A stretch of 64,000 nt of DNA from JAMXLO01 sp963696645 (GTDB lineage Bacteria > Pseudomonadota > Alphaproteobacteria > Acetobacterales > Acetobacteraceae): assembly GCA_963696645.1 (NCBI GenBank), contig CAVOKY010000005.1:434001-498000 (forward strand), given 5' to 3'. A model generated the notes under the pieces. The model was not told the DNA's origin and searched no databases. It saw only the letters and a list, made by a program, of their open reading frames with translations. Position numbers and translations under genes: made by a program. How positions within the stretch are numbered: the stretch's first letter is position 1; every line of letters begins with the position of its first letter. This document shows positions 55,779 through 64,000 of the stretch, one piece after another.

Positions 55779-55993
55779 TGGGATTTCGCAGAGCATACGA
55801 TTTAACGCAGGACGCGAGAAGAGTTGGGTGGTAAGGGACTACGCTTTTCCCCAGACATGGCTGTGGAAAAGTGGCCCCTGCGGGGCAGTTCCGCCGCGTC
55901 AAATGCCTTGCCACTGGCCAATGTGCCGTCGGTAGTCGGTATGCTCGTCTCGGATAGACATCGGAGTTCGGCAGTACGCCGAGGGAGCGGGCC
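55779..55993 (+). other. Hairpin-rich non-coding leader before the 543-aa unknown gene
   Basis: No gene is visible. Perfect hairpins are CTTTTCC/GGAAAAG (55844-55850, 55865-55871) and GCCCC-TGC-GGGGC (55874-55886), back to back; further weaker pairs occur near 55935-55985. GGGAG before the ATG at 55994 is the ribosome site. The arrangement parallels the leader of the first paralogue in size and density of hairpins, though I see no shared primary sequence. Confidence 0.4.
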
Positions 55994-57625
55994 ATGACCG
56001 ACGGACTGAGCGAGCTCTATCAAGAGCTGCTGAGCGGCAGCTACGATTGCGTGGACCGCATCGTTCTGAACGCTTACTTCGGGATGGGTCATAGCCCTGG
56101 TGGTTTCCGCGTGTGGTGGCGGGCGCTCACTGGATCAGACGACACTCTGGACAACGCCCATCTGATGCGGTTGGCCGGCCGGTTCAGCCGGCGCGTGCGA
56201 GGCTACGCCAAAGCGCACGACATCCCGGTAATCGATTGTGTGGCAGGAGAGCGCAAGCATGACGTGGCCGACGATTATCTGGCCAAGACAGCGGTGATCG
56301 AGGGCTTGTTTCTGGTCCTGGTCGGTCGAGCCCAGGCACCGGTGTGGCACGTCGAGTTGAATTACCACCTTGAGCGGAAGAAGCCTTATGTGAACCACTA
56401 CTCGTTTCATATTCTCGACCGTGATTGGGGGCATGTCACCATCAAGATCAGCGGGCACCCACCGTTCCCTGCCCAGGTGATCTTGAACGGCCATGAATAC
56501 GTCGCCTGCCAGGCGCGCAAGGCGGGCATCGGGTTCACCAAGGAAGGCAACTGTTTCACCGCCATCGGTGACACGTCCGGTTTCGCGAAGATCGCAGAGA
56601 CCTTGTCCGAGCAACGGGCTATAGGGCGATTGAGTGAGGTCTGTGAGCGGTGGATTTACCGCTGCTGCTTGTGCTTTGCGCTCGACTTTGAGGAGCAGAA
56701 ACGCAGCGGGTTCCGTTATCACTTCTCCAACTATCAAATGGAGTACAGCCGAAACCTGATATTCCTGGTTGGCGGACGCATGGAGCAAGTCTTCCAAGCC
56801 CTGATCGATCGTAGCCGGGCGCCGTTGGACCTGAAGACGATAAAGACCATCCTCGGCGACAAGGGCCGGCCGAAATACCGTCCACGCAACATGCGGGCGG
56901 CCGAATGGGGAGTTGCGGTCGAGAGACCTACGTATGATCTGACGGTCTTCAAGCTGCATTGCGGCAAGCTGGCGTTGAAGATCTATTCAAAAGGCGAACG
57001 TGTACTTCGCATTGAGGCTGTAGCTCACAATATCCGGGAGTTCCGCTGCGGGCGCTTACTGGATAACTTCCCCGAAATCGTCCGCCGATTGAAGGGCATG
57101 CTCGAGCGATTTATGGAGGCGCTGAGTTGCATCGATCAATGCTTCGTCGGCGATGAGATGCTCGAGCGTCTGCCGTTGCCGTCACGGGTTGGTAAAACCG
57201 TGGTCGGGGGAATCGATCTCAACAAGCCGCGCCTGCGTCACGTCGCTGAGGCTGTCATCGCGTTGTCAGCCTCAGCTGATGGCTTCACCGCCTCGGCACT
57301 GGCCGATCAGGTCCGCGCGTTCCGCAATCACAGCGCACCGCTCTACGGCCCCCGCCAGGCCGCGTATGATCTGAAGAAACTCCGCGGCAAACAGATCGTC
57401 CAGCGGATCGGCGCGACGCGTCGCTACGAGGCGATGCCGTCCGGTCTGCGCGCTATCACGGCCCTACTCGTGCTCCGAGAGAAAGCCCTCAAGCCACTCC
57501 TCGCGGCCGCTCAAGACATCAGCCCCACCCGAGGAGGACAAAACCCGCGCGCCATCGATCGCCACTACCAGGACCTGCGACTTGCCATGAACGGCGTCTT
57601 TCGCGAACTCGGCATCGCTGCCTGA
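55994..57625 (+). CDS. Uncharacterised 543-aa protein, distant paralogue of the preceding gene
   Basis: Function not recognised. The order of blocks follows the 501-aa neighbour: 'YDCVDRIVLNAYF' (neighbour 'YDRLVITGTL'), 'ERKHDVADDYLAK', 'KKPYVNHYSFHILDRDWGHVTI', 'VILNGHEYVACQARKAGIGFT', 'FKLHCGKLALKIYSKGERVLRI', 'AVAHNIREFRCGRLLDNF', and a C-terminal helical domain 'DQVRAFRNHSAPLYGPRQAAYDLKKLRGKQIVQRIG' that looks like a winged helix. Identity is low, so they represent two subfamilies and not a recent duplication. Followed directly by two hairpins at 57630. Confidence 0.7.
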   Translation: MTDGLSELYQELLSGSYDCVDRIVLNAYFGMGHSPGGFRVWWRALTGSDDTLDNAHLMRLAGRFSRRVRGYAKAHDIPVIDCVAGERKHDVADDYLAKTAVIEGLFLVLVGRAQAPVWHVELNYHLERKKPYVNHYSFHILDRDWGHVTIKISGHPPFPAQVILNGHEYVACQARKAGIGFTKEGNCFTAIGDTSGFAKIAETLSEQRAIGRLSEVCERWIYRCCLCFALDFEEQKRSGFRYHFSNYQMEYSRNLIFLVGGRMEQVFQALIDRSRAPLDLKTIKTILGDKGRPKYRPRNMRAAEWGVAVERPTYDLTVFKLHCGKLALKIYSKGERVLRIEAVAHNIREFRCGRLLDNFPEIVRRLKGMLERFMEALSCIDQCFVGDEMLERLPLPSRVGKTVVGGIDLNKPRLRHVAEAVIALSASADGFTASALADQVRAFRNHSAPLYGPRQAAYDLKKLRGKQIVQRIGATRRYEAMPSGLRAITALLVLREKALKPLLAAAQDISPTRGGQNPRAIDRHYQDLRLAMNGVFRELGIAA

Positions 57626-57629
57626 CCAT

Positions 57630-57656
57630 CGACAAATTTTTTGTCGGGCTTCGCCC
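57630..57656 (+). terminator. Tandem hairpins after the 543-aa gene
   Basis: CGACAAA-TTT-TTTGTCG (57630-57646) is a perfect 7-bp stem, immediately followed by GGGC-TTC-GCCC (57646-57656). They start 5 bases after the stop codon. There is no long T tract behind the second stem, so whether they stop transcription or mark the end of an element is open. Confidence 0.5.
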
Positions 57657-57748
57657 TTAAGCGCCTAAAGCAGGCCTATGACGACAGGGGTTGAGCGCCG
57701 GCGGGTCACCAAGCACTATCGGGGATGCCCCTCGCACAGGATTTCCGA

Positions 57749-60700
57749 ATGTCTGACGCCGCGCGCTACCGTATCGGTTTCGACATTGGTGGCACTTTCA
57801 CCGATTTCATACTGCTCGATGCCGAACGGTCGGAAATCCGACTGCACAAATGCCTGACGACGCCGCATGACCCGTCAGTCGGCGCGCTGGAGGGGTTGGC
57901 CGAACTGCTCCTGGCGGCCGGCCTGATATTGGCCGACATCGGCGATGTCGTGCACGGCACCACCCTGGTGACCAATGCGCTGATCGAACGCAGCGGCGCA
58001 CACCTCGGACTGATCACCACGCGCGGCTTCCGCGACATCCTGGAGATGGGCACCGAGCAGCGCTACGACATCTACGACCTGTTCCTGCAGTTCCCCGATC
58101 CGTTGGTCCCGCGCCGCCATCGTCTGGAAGTCGCCGAACGGATGGATCGCGATGGCAACGTGCTGACGCCGCTCGCCGCTGCGGAGGTGCGCGCGGCAGC
58201 GCAACGGCTGGTGGCGGATGGAGTCGAGGCGATCGCGATCTGTTTCCTGCACGCCTATCGCAATCCGGCGCATGAGCGCGAAGCGGCGGCGAACGTGCGT
58301 GCCGCGTTCCCCGACATCGCAGTGTCGATCTCGTCCGACGTGGTGGCCGAACTCTGGGAATACCAGCGCTGCAACACGACCTGCGCGAACGCCTATGTGC
58401 AGCCGCTGATGGGCCGCTACATTGCCAGGCTCGAACGCGAACTGCATGCGCGCGGCTTCCGCGGCGAACTGACGTTCATGCATTCCGCCGGCGGTCTGCT
58501 GTCGGCCGAGACCGCGCGTGCTTTCCCGATCCGCATGCTGGAAAGCGGGCCCGCCGGCGGAGGGCTGGCCACCGCATTCTTCGGTGCCGCCGCAGGCAAG
58601 CCGGACGTCATCTCGTTCGACATGGGCGGCACCACCGCGAAGGCCTGCCTCATCGAAGGCAGCCGAGCGGAAATTGCGCCGATGATGGAAGCTGCGCGGG
58701 TACATCGGTTCAAGAAAGGCTCCGGCCTGCCGATCAAGGCGCCGGTCATCGATATGATCGAGATTGGCGCCGGTGGCGGTTCGGTCGCCACGATCGACGA
58801 GGTCGGACTGCTGCGTGTCGGCCCGCATTCGGCCGGCGCCAATCCAGGGCCCGCCTGCTATGGCCGCGGGGGCACCGAACCAACCGTGACCGACGCCAAC
58901 CTGGTACTCGGCTATTACGACCCCGGATTCTTCCTCGGCGGGCGCATGGCATTGGATCGCGGTGCCGCCGAACGCGCACTGGCCCAGGCCGGTGCGAAGC
59001 TTGGCCTGTCCGTGATCGACACCGCGTGGGGCATTCACCGCATGGTGGTGGAGAATATGGCCGCCGCCGCGCGCATCCATATCGTAGAGAAGGGCAAGGA
59101 CCCTCGCGCCTACGCCATGGTCGGTTTCGGCGGCGCCGGTCCCGCGCACGCGGCGGAAGTCGCGCGCGCACTGGGCGTGAAGCAGGTGCTGATCCCGCCG
59201 GCATCCGGCGCCGCATCCGCACTGGGTTTCCTCGCGGCGCCGCTGTCGTTCGAGCAGGTGCGCAGCCATCCGGTGCGGCTGGAAGCGCCAGGCGCCGCCG
59301 CCACGATAGCAACCATATTGCGCGAATTGACCGAGGCCGCGCGCGCTCGTCTGCTCGCCGCCGGTGTTGCCGCAGCCGACGTGGTGACCGAACGCCTCGC
59401 CGACATGCGCCTCGAAGGCCAGATGCACGAGATCAGTGTGCCATTGCCGGATGGCGGCATCACCGATGCGATGATGCCATCGATCCGCGCGGCGTTCGAG
59501 ACCGCCTATGCCGCGAGATATACGTCGGTGTACAGCGGTGTCGGCATCATGGCGATCTCGTTCCGGGCACGTTGCCGCGGCCCGTTGCCGAAACTCTCGC
59601 TCACCGAGGCTGGTACGCGCCCAGTCAGTGCTGCTCTGAAGGGCAGGCGCACCGCGTGGTTCGATGGCGGCTTCGTCACTGTGCCGGTGTACGACCGCTA
59701 TGCGCTGGCACCGGGCACGCGCATCGCCGGTCCGGCGATCGTCGAGGAACGCGAGGCCACCACCACGATTCCCCTCGGCGATAGCGTCACGGTCGATGCT
59801 ACCGGCACGCTCGCCATCGAGATCGGCCTGACCGCCGCACCAGTGGCGCGTGTCAACGCCGATACACCGATCGAACAGGCCGCCGCACTGATCGAAGCCG
59901 ACCCGGTGTCGCTGGAAATCATGTGGAGCCGCCTTGTCACGGTGGTCGAGGAAATGTGGCAGACGATCTGCCGAACCGCGTTCTCGCTGATCGTCTCCGA
60001 GGCGCAGGATTTCGCCTGCGATCTGTTGGACGCGCGTGGCGACTCGCTGGCGCATTCGCCGCGCGCCATGCCGGTGTTCAACCTGACGCTGCCGCGCGCG
60101 GTCAAGGCGCTGCTGGAGAAATTCCCGGCGGAAACGCTGAAGCCTGGCGACGTGCTGGTGACTAACGACCCATGGTTGTGCGCCGGCCATCTGTTCGACA
60201 TCGCCGTGGTCACGCCGGTGTTCCGCAATGGTGCTCTGGTGGCGCTGACCGGCACGGTCGGTCATGTCGGCGACATCGGCGGCACCAAGGATTCGCTGCG
60301 CGCTCGCGAGATCTACGAGGAAGGCATCCAGATCCCGCCGATGATGCTGTACCGCGAAGGCGTGCGGAACCAGGACCTGTTCACCCTCATCGCCGAGAAT
60401 GTGCGCAAGAGCGAGGAAGTACTTGGCGACATCCATTCGTTCATTGCCGCGAACGCGCTGGGTGCCGACCGGGTGCTCGCGTTCATGAGCGACTACGGCA
60501 TGCACGACCTGCGCGCGCTCGCGAGCGTCGTGCAGAACCGCGCCGAACAGGCGATGCGTGACGCGATCCGTGCCTTGCGGGACGGAGTGTATCACTCGGA
60601 GATCTGGAACAACCCGCTTGGCCAGAAGCTGAGCTATCCGCTGAAGATCACCGTTCAGGGCGACGCGATCGAGCTGGATTTCGCCGGCGCACCGGAACAA

Positions 60701-61570
60701 CTGCCGCAGGGTGGATTGAACTGCACCTATTCCTACACAGCGGCGCACGCTACCTATCCGATGAAGTGCATCCTCAGTCCGCAGGTGCGCAGCAATGCCG
60801 GCTGCTATCGACCGTTCACCGTGAAGGCGCCGGAGGGTTCCATCTTGAACTGCACCAAGCCTGCGTCGGTGAACCTGCGCACGCGCGTCGGCTGGTATAT
60901 CGCGCCCAACATCTTCCGCGCACTGGTCGATGCGGCGCCCGCACAGGTGCAGGCCGCGACCGGTCTACCGGTGGCCATCAACATCTACGGCCGGGAGGCC
61001 AACGGCGCCGTCTACGCCGACCATTTCTTCATGGGCGCGGGACAGGGCGGCTCGCGGCATGGCGACGGCAAATCTGCACTGTTGTATCCGACATCGGCCG
61101 CCAACACCTCGGTGGAATTGATGGAATCGCGAGCGCCGATACTGGTGCTGGAGAAATCCTTCGTCACCGATTCCGGCGGCGCCGGTGAGCACCGCGGCGG
61201 GTGCGGCGTCCGCACCCGGCTGCGCAAGTTGTACGATGATGGACTGCCGACACTCGCATCGGTGTATCCGGAAGGCGTCGGCGTCACGGTGCAGGGACTG
61301 CAAGGCGGGCTGCCCGGTGGCGGCGTGAGGGGCGTGGTGCTCGATCCGGACGGCAACGTGGTGCACGATTGCGGCACCGGCGAGCTGGTCACGCTGACGC
61401 GCACCGACCGCATCGTGGAAGTGCAACTGGCCGGTGGCGCCGGCTTCGGCAATCCCCGTGCTCGTTCGGCTGCCTTGGTGGAAAGCGACGTGGCGGAAGG
61501 GATCGTGTCACCGGAAGCCGCGGCACGCGACTACGGATTCCGGATGGTTGCGGGCAAGGCAGCGGAGTGA
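57749..61570 (+). CDS. Fused hydantoinase/5-oxoprolinase (HyuA-HyuB)
   Basis: ATP-dependent amidohydrolase of about 1,273 residues combining both subunits, as in eukaryotic 5-oxoprolinase. HyuA (about 1-690) has the N-terminal ATPase motif 'RIGFDIGGTFTDFILLD', 'VVHGTTLVTNALIERSG', 'SFDMGGTTAKACLIEG' and 'GAGGGSVATIDEVGLLRVGP'. HyuB (about 700-1273) begins 'DPVSLEIMWSRLVTVVEEMW' with 'GDVLVTNDPWLCAGHLFDI' and 'GGAGEHRGGCGVRTRL'. Likely substrates are 5-oxoproline or hydantoins. The ATG at 57749 gives the standard N terminus. Its stop directly precedes an IS3-type element, beyond which lies an OPT transporter. Confidence 0.93.
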   Translation: MSDAARYRIGFDIGGTFTDFILLDAERSEIRLHKCLTTPHDPSVGALEGLAELLLAAGLILADIGDVVHGTTLVTNALIERSGAHLGLITTRGFRDILEMGTEQRYDIYDLFLQFPDPLVPRRHRLEVAERMDRDGNVLTPLAAAEVRAAAQRLVADGVEAIAICFLHAYRNPAHEREAAANVRAAFPDIAVSISSDVVAELWEYQRCNTTCANAYVQPLMGRYIARLERELHARGFRGELTFMHSAGGLLSAETARAFPIRMLESGPAGGGLATAFFGAAAGKPDVISFDMGGTTAKACLIEGSRAEIAPMMEAARVHRFKKGSGLPIKAPVIDMIEIGAGGGSVATIDEVGLLRVGPHSAGANPGPACYGRGGTEPTVTDANLVLGYYDPGFFLGGRMALDRGAAERALAQAGAKLGLSVIDTAWGIHRMVVENMAAAARIHIVEKGKDPRAYAMVGFGGAGPAHAAEVARALGVKQVLIPPASGAASALGFLAAPLSFEQVRSHPVRLEAPGAAATIATILRELTEAARARLLAAGVAAADVVTERLADMRLEGQMHEISVPLPDGGITDAMMPSIRAAFETAYAARYTSVYSGVGIMAISFRARCRGPLPKLSLTEAGTRPVSAALKGRRTAWFDGGFVTVPVYDRYALAPGTRIAGPAIVEEREATTTIPLGDSVTVDATGTLAIEIGLTAAPVARVNADTPIEQAAALIEADPVSLEIMWSRLVTVVEEMWQTICRTAFSLIVSEAQDFACDLLDARGDSLAHSPRAMPVFNLTLPRAVKALLEKFPAETLKPGDVLVTNDPWLCAGHLFDIAVVTPVFRNGALVALTGTVGHVGDIGGTKDSLRAREIYEEGIQIPPMMLYREGVRNQDLFTLIAENVRKSEEVLGDIHSFIAANALGADRVLAFMSDYGMHDLRALASVVQNRAEQAMRDAIRALRDGVYHSEIWNNPLGQKLSYPLKITVQGDAIELDFAGAPEQLPQGGLNCTYSYTAAHATYPMKCILSPQVRSNAGCYRPFTVKAPEGSILNCTKPASVNLRTRVGWYIAPNIFRALVDAAPAQVQAATGLPVAINIYGREANGAVYADHFFMGAGQGGSRHGDGKSALLYPTSAANTSVELMESRAPILVLEKSFVTDSGGAGEHRGGCGVRTRLRKLYDDGLPTLASVYPEGVGVTVQGLQGGLPGGGVRGVVLDPDGNVVHDCGTGELVTLTRTDRIVEVQLAGGAGFGNPRARSAALVESDVAEGIVSPEAAARDYGFRMVAGKAAE

Positions 61571-61625
61571 CTGAAGTTGACCCGGTTTCGTGGACACTGG
61601 ACGATTTGTGTTGGAGGGGTCCACG

Positions 61626-61940
61626 ATGTCGAGAACGAGACGAGGTTACCCGCCTGAATTTCGTCGGCAAATGGTTGAACTGGTGCGTGCCGGCCGCTCG
61701 CCCGAGGAGCTCGCGCGCGAGTTCGAACCGACGGCGCAATCGATCAGGAACTGGCCTGCCCAATCCGAGCGCAATGCGGGCCGCGGTGATGGTGGCCTGA
61801 CAACAGCGGAGCGCGAGGAGCTGAGCCGTCTGCGACGGGAGAACCGCCATCTTCGGCTGGAGCGGGGTATACTCTCAAAGGCGGCGGCCTGGTTCGCTCG
61901 GGAGACGAACGCGATCCCTGCGAAGGGTTCCGGTTCGTGA
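61626..61940 (+). CDS. IS3-family transposase OrfA
   Basis: DNA-binding helper protein of about 104 residues. 'RGYPPEFRRQMVELVRAGRSPEELAREFEPTAQSIRNW' is the helix-turn-helix, followed by a leucine-zipper-like 'LSRLRRENRHLRLERGIL'. GGAGGGG precedes the ATG at 61626. The stop overlaps the orfB GTG (GTGA), so the two are coupled by re-initiation; no slippery A6G heptamer is visible. Confidence 0.9.
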   Translation: MSRTRRGYPPEFRRQMVELVRAGRSPEELAREFEPTAQSIRNWPAQSERNAGRGDGGLTTAEREELSRLRRENRHLRLERGILSKAAAWFARETNAIPAKGSGS

Positions 61941-62989
61941 GCGATCACCAGGCCGAGTATCCGATAGCCACAATGTGCCGGCTGCTGGGCGTCTCCTCCA
62001 GCGGCTATCATGCGTGGGTAAAGCGGCGGCCGTCGCGGCGGTCGGAGAGCGACGTGGCGCTGACTGCAGAGATCCGTGTCGCCCATGAGGCTTCGGGCGG
62101 CACCTACGGCGTGCCACGGGTTCATGCCGAGCTTGCGGCCAAAGGCATCCATGCTGGCCGCAAACGCGTCGCGCGATTGATGACGCAGGCCGGTCTTGCC
62201 GGTGTGTGTCGGCGCAAATTCGTCACAACCACGATCAGGGACGGTGGTCGTCAGGCGCCGGATCTTGTCGAGCGCAACTTCACGGCGGCAGCACCCGATC
62301 GGCTGTGGGTCGCCGACATCACCTACGTCCCGACCTGGGCGGGCTTTCTCTATCTCGCCGTGGTACTCGATGCGTACAGCCGTCGCATCGTCGGCTGGGC
62401 GATGGCAACGACACTCGCCAAACAACTGGTGCTCGATGCGCTGAACATGGCGCTGGCGACGCGACGGCCACGGGGTGTGATCCATCACTCCGACCAGGGT
62501 TCACAATACACCTCGATCGAGTTCGGTCAGCGCTGCCGCGATGCAGATGTTCGCCCCTCTATGGGCTCGGTCGGAGACGCTTACGACAACGCTATGTGCG
62601 AGAGTTTCTTCGCAACCCTCGAATGTGAATTGCTGGCACGCTGCCGGTTGAAGACGCCGGCCGAGGCGTGCAGCGTCATCTTCCAGTTCATTGAAGGCTT
62701 CTACAATCCGCGCCGCCGTCACTCGTCTATCGGATACCTCTCGCCGATCGACTATGAGCGTCGGCATCAGGCAATGGCAGTCGATTCCGACGCACAGCAG
62801 CGTGCCGCCGTGCTCGCGGCCGTCAAGGACAAGCCCTGCGGGCGGCCCCAAGAGGGGCCGTCCTTGACTGCCGCTGTGCGCGACGGCCGCACCATTGTGC
62901 GGGTCGGGACGGAAGAATGGCTCCGCCAGGGGTCGAACCAAAGAATGGCCAAACAGGAGGACACTTTGCCGTCAGATCAGATAGGCTGA
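61937..62989 (+). CDS. IS3-family transposase OrfB
   Basis: DDE integrase of 350 residues. 'YPIATMCRLLGVSSSGYHAW' and 'TYGVPRVHAELAAKGIHAGRKRVARLM' are the HTH_21 part. The catalytic triad sits in 'LWVADITYVPTW' (Asp), 'VIHHSDQGSQYTS' (Asp) and 'DNAMCESFFATLECELL' (Glu). Family similarity ends near 'GYLSPIDYERRHQ' (about residue 275); the last 70 residues look like read-through of 3' non-coding DNA with hairpins (GGCGGCCCC...GGGGCCGTCC). Confidence 0.93.
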   Translation: MSDHQAEYPIATMCRLLGVSSSGYHAWVKRRPSRRSESDVALTAEIRVAHEASGGTYGVPRVHAELAAKGIHAGRKRVARLMTQAGLAGVCRRKFVTTTIRDGGRQAPDLVERNFTAAAPDRLWVADITYVPTWAGFLYLAVVLDAYSRRIVGWAMATTLAKQLVLDALNMALATRRPRGVIHHSDQGSQYTSIEFGQRCRDADVRPSMGSVGDAYDNAMCESFFATLECELLARCRLKTPAEACSVIFQFIEGFYNPRRRHSSIGYLSPIDYERRHQAMAVDSDAQQRAAVLAAVKDKPCGRPQEGPSLTAAVRDGRTIVRVGTEEWLRQGSNQRMAKQEDTLPSDQIG

Positions 62990-63099
62990 ACACAAGCTCA
63001 CAACTCTCCACGAAACCGGGGCAAGTCCAGAGTTCAAGCGCGGGCGCATTTGTTCGTGACGAACCTGGGCGATCAAGCGATTGGAATCGGGAGCAAAGC

Positions 63100-64000
63100 A
63101 TGAGTGACCTGGCGGCAGAAAGCACAGTGACCAGCCGAAGACCTGACTCACGCCTGCATCCGCGCTTTCTCGAACTGTCGTCGCTGCTGCTGATCGCCCC
63201 GCTCTGCGTTGTCGGCGCGATCATTGGCGTGCAGCTCATCGTCACTCTCGGCATCACCGCGAACACGTCGCTGATCGGCGCGCTAGCCGGGATGATGCTG
63301 GCACGCATTCCACTGGCAGCGTTCGCCCGCTATCGCTCGATCCACGTGCAGAACCTGGCGCAGAGCGCCATTTCGGCAGCCACGTTCGGCGCCGGCAATG
63401 CACTGATGCTGCCGATCGGCATTCCGTTCGTGCTGGGCCGCCCCGATCTCGTGCCGGCACTGTTGGCCGGCGTGTTCCTGGCGATGCTGACCGATGGCTA
63501 CCTGCTGTATCGCATGTTTGATTCCGAGGTGTTTCCTGCAACCGGTGCCTGGCCGCCGGGAGCCGCCGCGGCCGAGGCGATCCGCGCTGGCGATGAGGGC
63601 GGCAGGAAAGCTGCGATACTTGGCGTTGGCGTGGTCATCGGCATCGCCGGCAACTGGCTAATCGCCCCCGCTGTGATGTCCGCGTTCGGCGTCGCGTTCA
63701 TCGGCAACATCTGGGCGCTGTCGATGTTCGGCATCGGCCTGCTGATCCGTGGCTATTCGGCGCTGCTGTTCAACAACCCATGGTTCGCCGCGATCATACC
63801 GGGCGGCGACATCAACAAGGCCTATGTGCCGCACGGCATGATGGTCGGCGCCGGCATCGTTGCGCTGGTTCAGGTCGCGATCATCATCGCGCGACGAAAC
63901 CGGGGACAGGCCAGTACGGCAAGCGCCGTGCGTTCACCGACGCACGTACGCCGCTCACTCGGCCTTGGCATCGTCGCGTACCTGGCGATAGCGGTGGTGA
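63100..64000 (+). CDS. OPT-family oligopeptide transporter (3' end beyond the window)
   Basis: Inner-membrane transporter; 300 residues are visible from the ATG at 63100 (GGGAG upstream) with no stop before the window ends. Many hydrophobic helices are present, including 'ELSSLLLIAPLCVVGAIIGVQ', 'TSLIGALAGMMLAR' and 'AAILGVGVVIGIAGNWL'. The motifs 'HVQNLAQSAISAATFGAGNA' and 'FPATGAWPPGAAAAEAIRAGDEGG' are like OPT/YSL proteins. It is probably an importer of peptides or a hydantoin-like compound used by the HyuA-HyuB fusion, from which it is separated by an IS3-type element. Confidence 0.88.
   Translation, partial: MSDLAAESTVTSRRPDSRLHPRFLELSSLLLIAPLCVVGAIIGVQLIVTLGITANTSLIGALAGMMLARIPLAAFARYRSIHVQNLAQSAISAATFGAGNALMLPIGIPFVLGRPDLVPALLAGVFLAMLTDGYLLYRMFDSEVFPATGAWPPGAAAAEAIRAGDEGGRKAAILGVGVVIGIAGNWLIAPAVMSAFGVAFIGNIWALSMFGIGLLIRGYSALLFNNPWFAAIIPGGDINKAYVPHGMMVGAGIVALVQVAIIIARRNRGQASTASAVRSPTHVRRSLGLGIVAYLAIAVV

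Larger units (their letters stand above)
61572..63029 (+). mobile_element. IS3-family insertion sequence between hyuAB and the OPT transporter gene
   Basis: Element of about 1,458 bp with imperfect inverted ends: left TGAAGTTGACCCGGTTTCG (61572) and right, read inward, TGGACTTGCCCCGGTTTCG (from 63029), 3 mismatches in the first 23 bases. It carries orfA and orfB. No clear target duplication (flanks GAC and GAG), so exact borders may be off by a base or two, or the duplication has decayed. It begins one base after the hyuAB stop codon. Confidence 0.88.

Noticed and set aside
57875..60748. Minus-strand open frame of 957 codons opposite the HyuA-HyuB gene
   Set aside because: Shadow of a strongly coding plus strand; the translation has no recognisable domain.
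62767..63541. Minus-strand open frames across the end of the IS3-type element and the OPT gene
   Set aside because: They lie opposite orfB and the OPT transporter frame, whose translation is clearly a membrane transporter.

Overview
The window looks like a GC-rich alphaproteobacterial chromosome, most likely Acetobacteraceae or another Rhodospirillales member. This placement is an inference from gene content (an fdsGBA-fdhD-fdsD formate dehydrogenase cluster, branched-chain ABC transport, form-II CoxL-like and hydantoinase/OPT genes), from the many interspersed hairpin repeats, and from the T6/A6 palindromes. No rRNA, CRISPR array or phage structural gene is visible. There are two tRNA genes, Gly(TCC) and Trp(CCA).

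Layout. 0.6-9.4 kb: a 2-oxoglutarate/Fe(II) dioxygenase, then a formate oxidation operon (fdsG-fdsB-[hairpin repeat]-fdsA-fdhD-fdsD) that continues into an oxalate/formate-type MFS transporter and a 41-aa membrane protein. 9.4-14.1 kb (minus strand): a branched-chain amino-acid-type ABC importer, livK-livH followed by one gene fusing LivM, LivG and LivF. 14.1-29 kb: an oxidative catabolism block with a phytanoyl-CoA dioxygenase-like protein, an SDR, three luciferase-like monooxygenases (one split by an ISL3 insertion), a molybdenum hydroxylase large subunit, acetate kinase and an RND efflux pair. 29-41 kb: envelope proteins, a MarR-GNAT fusion, a retropepsin-like lipoprotein, mscL, a TauD-like enzyme, a class IV aminotransferase, an atypical uracil-DNA glycosylase, moaB, two DJ-1-type proteins, two glycosyltransferases and a radical SAM protein. 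41-49.6 kb: IS1182, IS66 and a decayed IS110 around two small ORFs, thrC and an ornithine-cyclodeaminase-like gene. 49.7-54 kb: xthA, tRNA-Gly, tRNA-Trp-secE-nusG, a methyltransferase and a fluoroacetate-dehalogenase-like hydrolase. 54-57.7 kb: two adjacent, distantly related proteins of a family I cannot assign, each after about 200 bp of hairpin-rich non-coding DNA. 57.7-64 kb: a HyuA-HyuB fusion and an OPT transporter, separated by an IS3-type element.

Functional picture. Formate is oxidised to CO2 with NAD+ by the Fds complex; FdhD sulfurates the molybdenum cofactor, and the linked transporter could exchange oxalate and formate. The hydantoinase/oxoprolinase-like fusion and the OPT permease form a second uptake-and-hydrolysis unit. 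Many genes are ABC, MFS, flavin or 2OG oxidative enzymes, suggesting a soil or plant-associated heterotroph.

Sequence quality. About nineteen reading-frame breaks can each be repaired by deleting one base, usually a G on the coding strand. They cluster at 17.8-24.2 kb. Sequencing or assembly error is the likeliest explanation, so the broken genes there should not be assumed dead. The IS insertions, by contrast, have clear target duplications or repaired junctions and look real.
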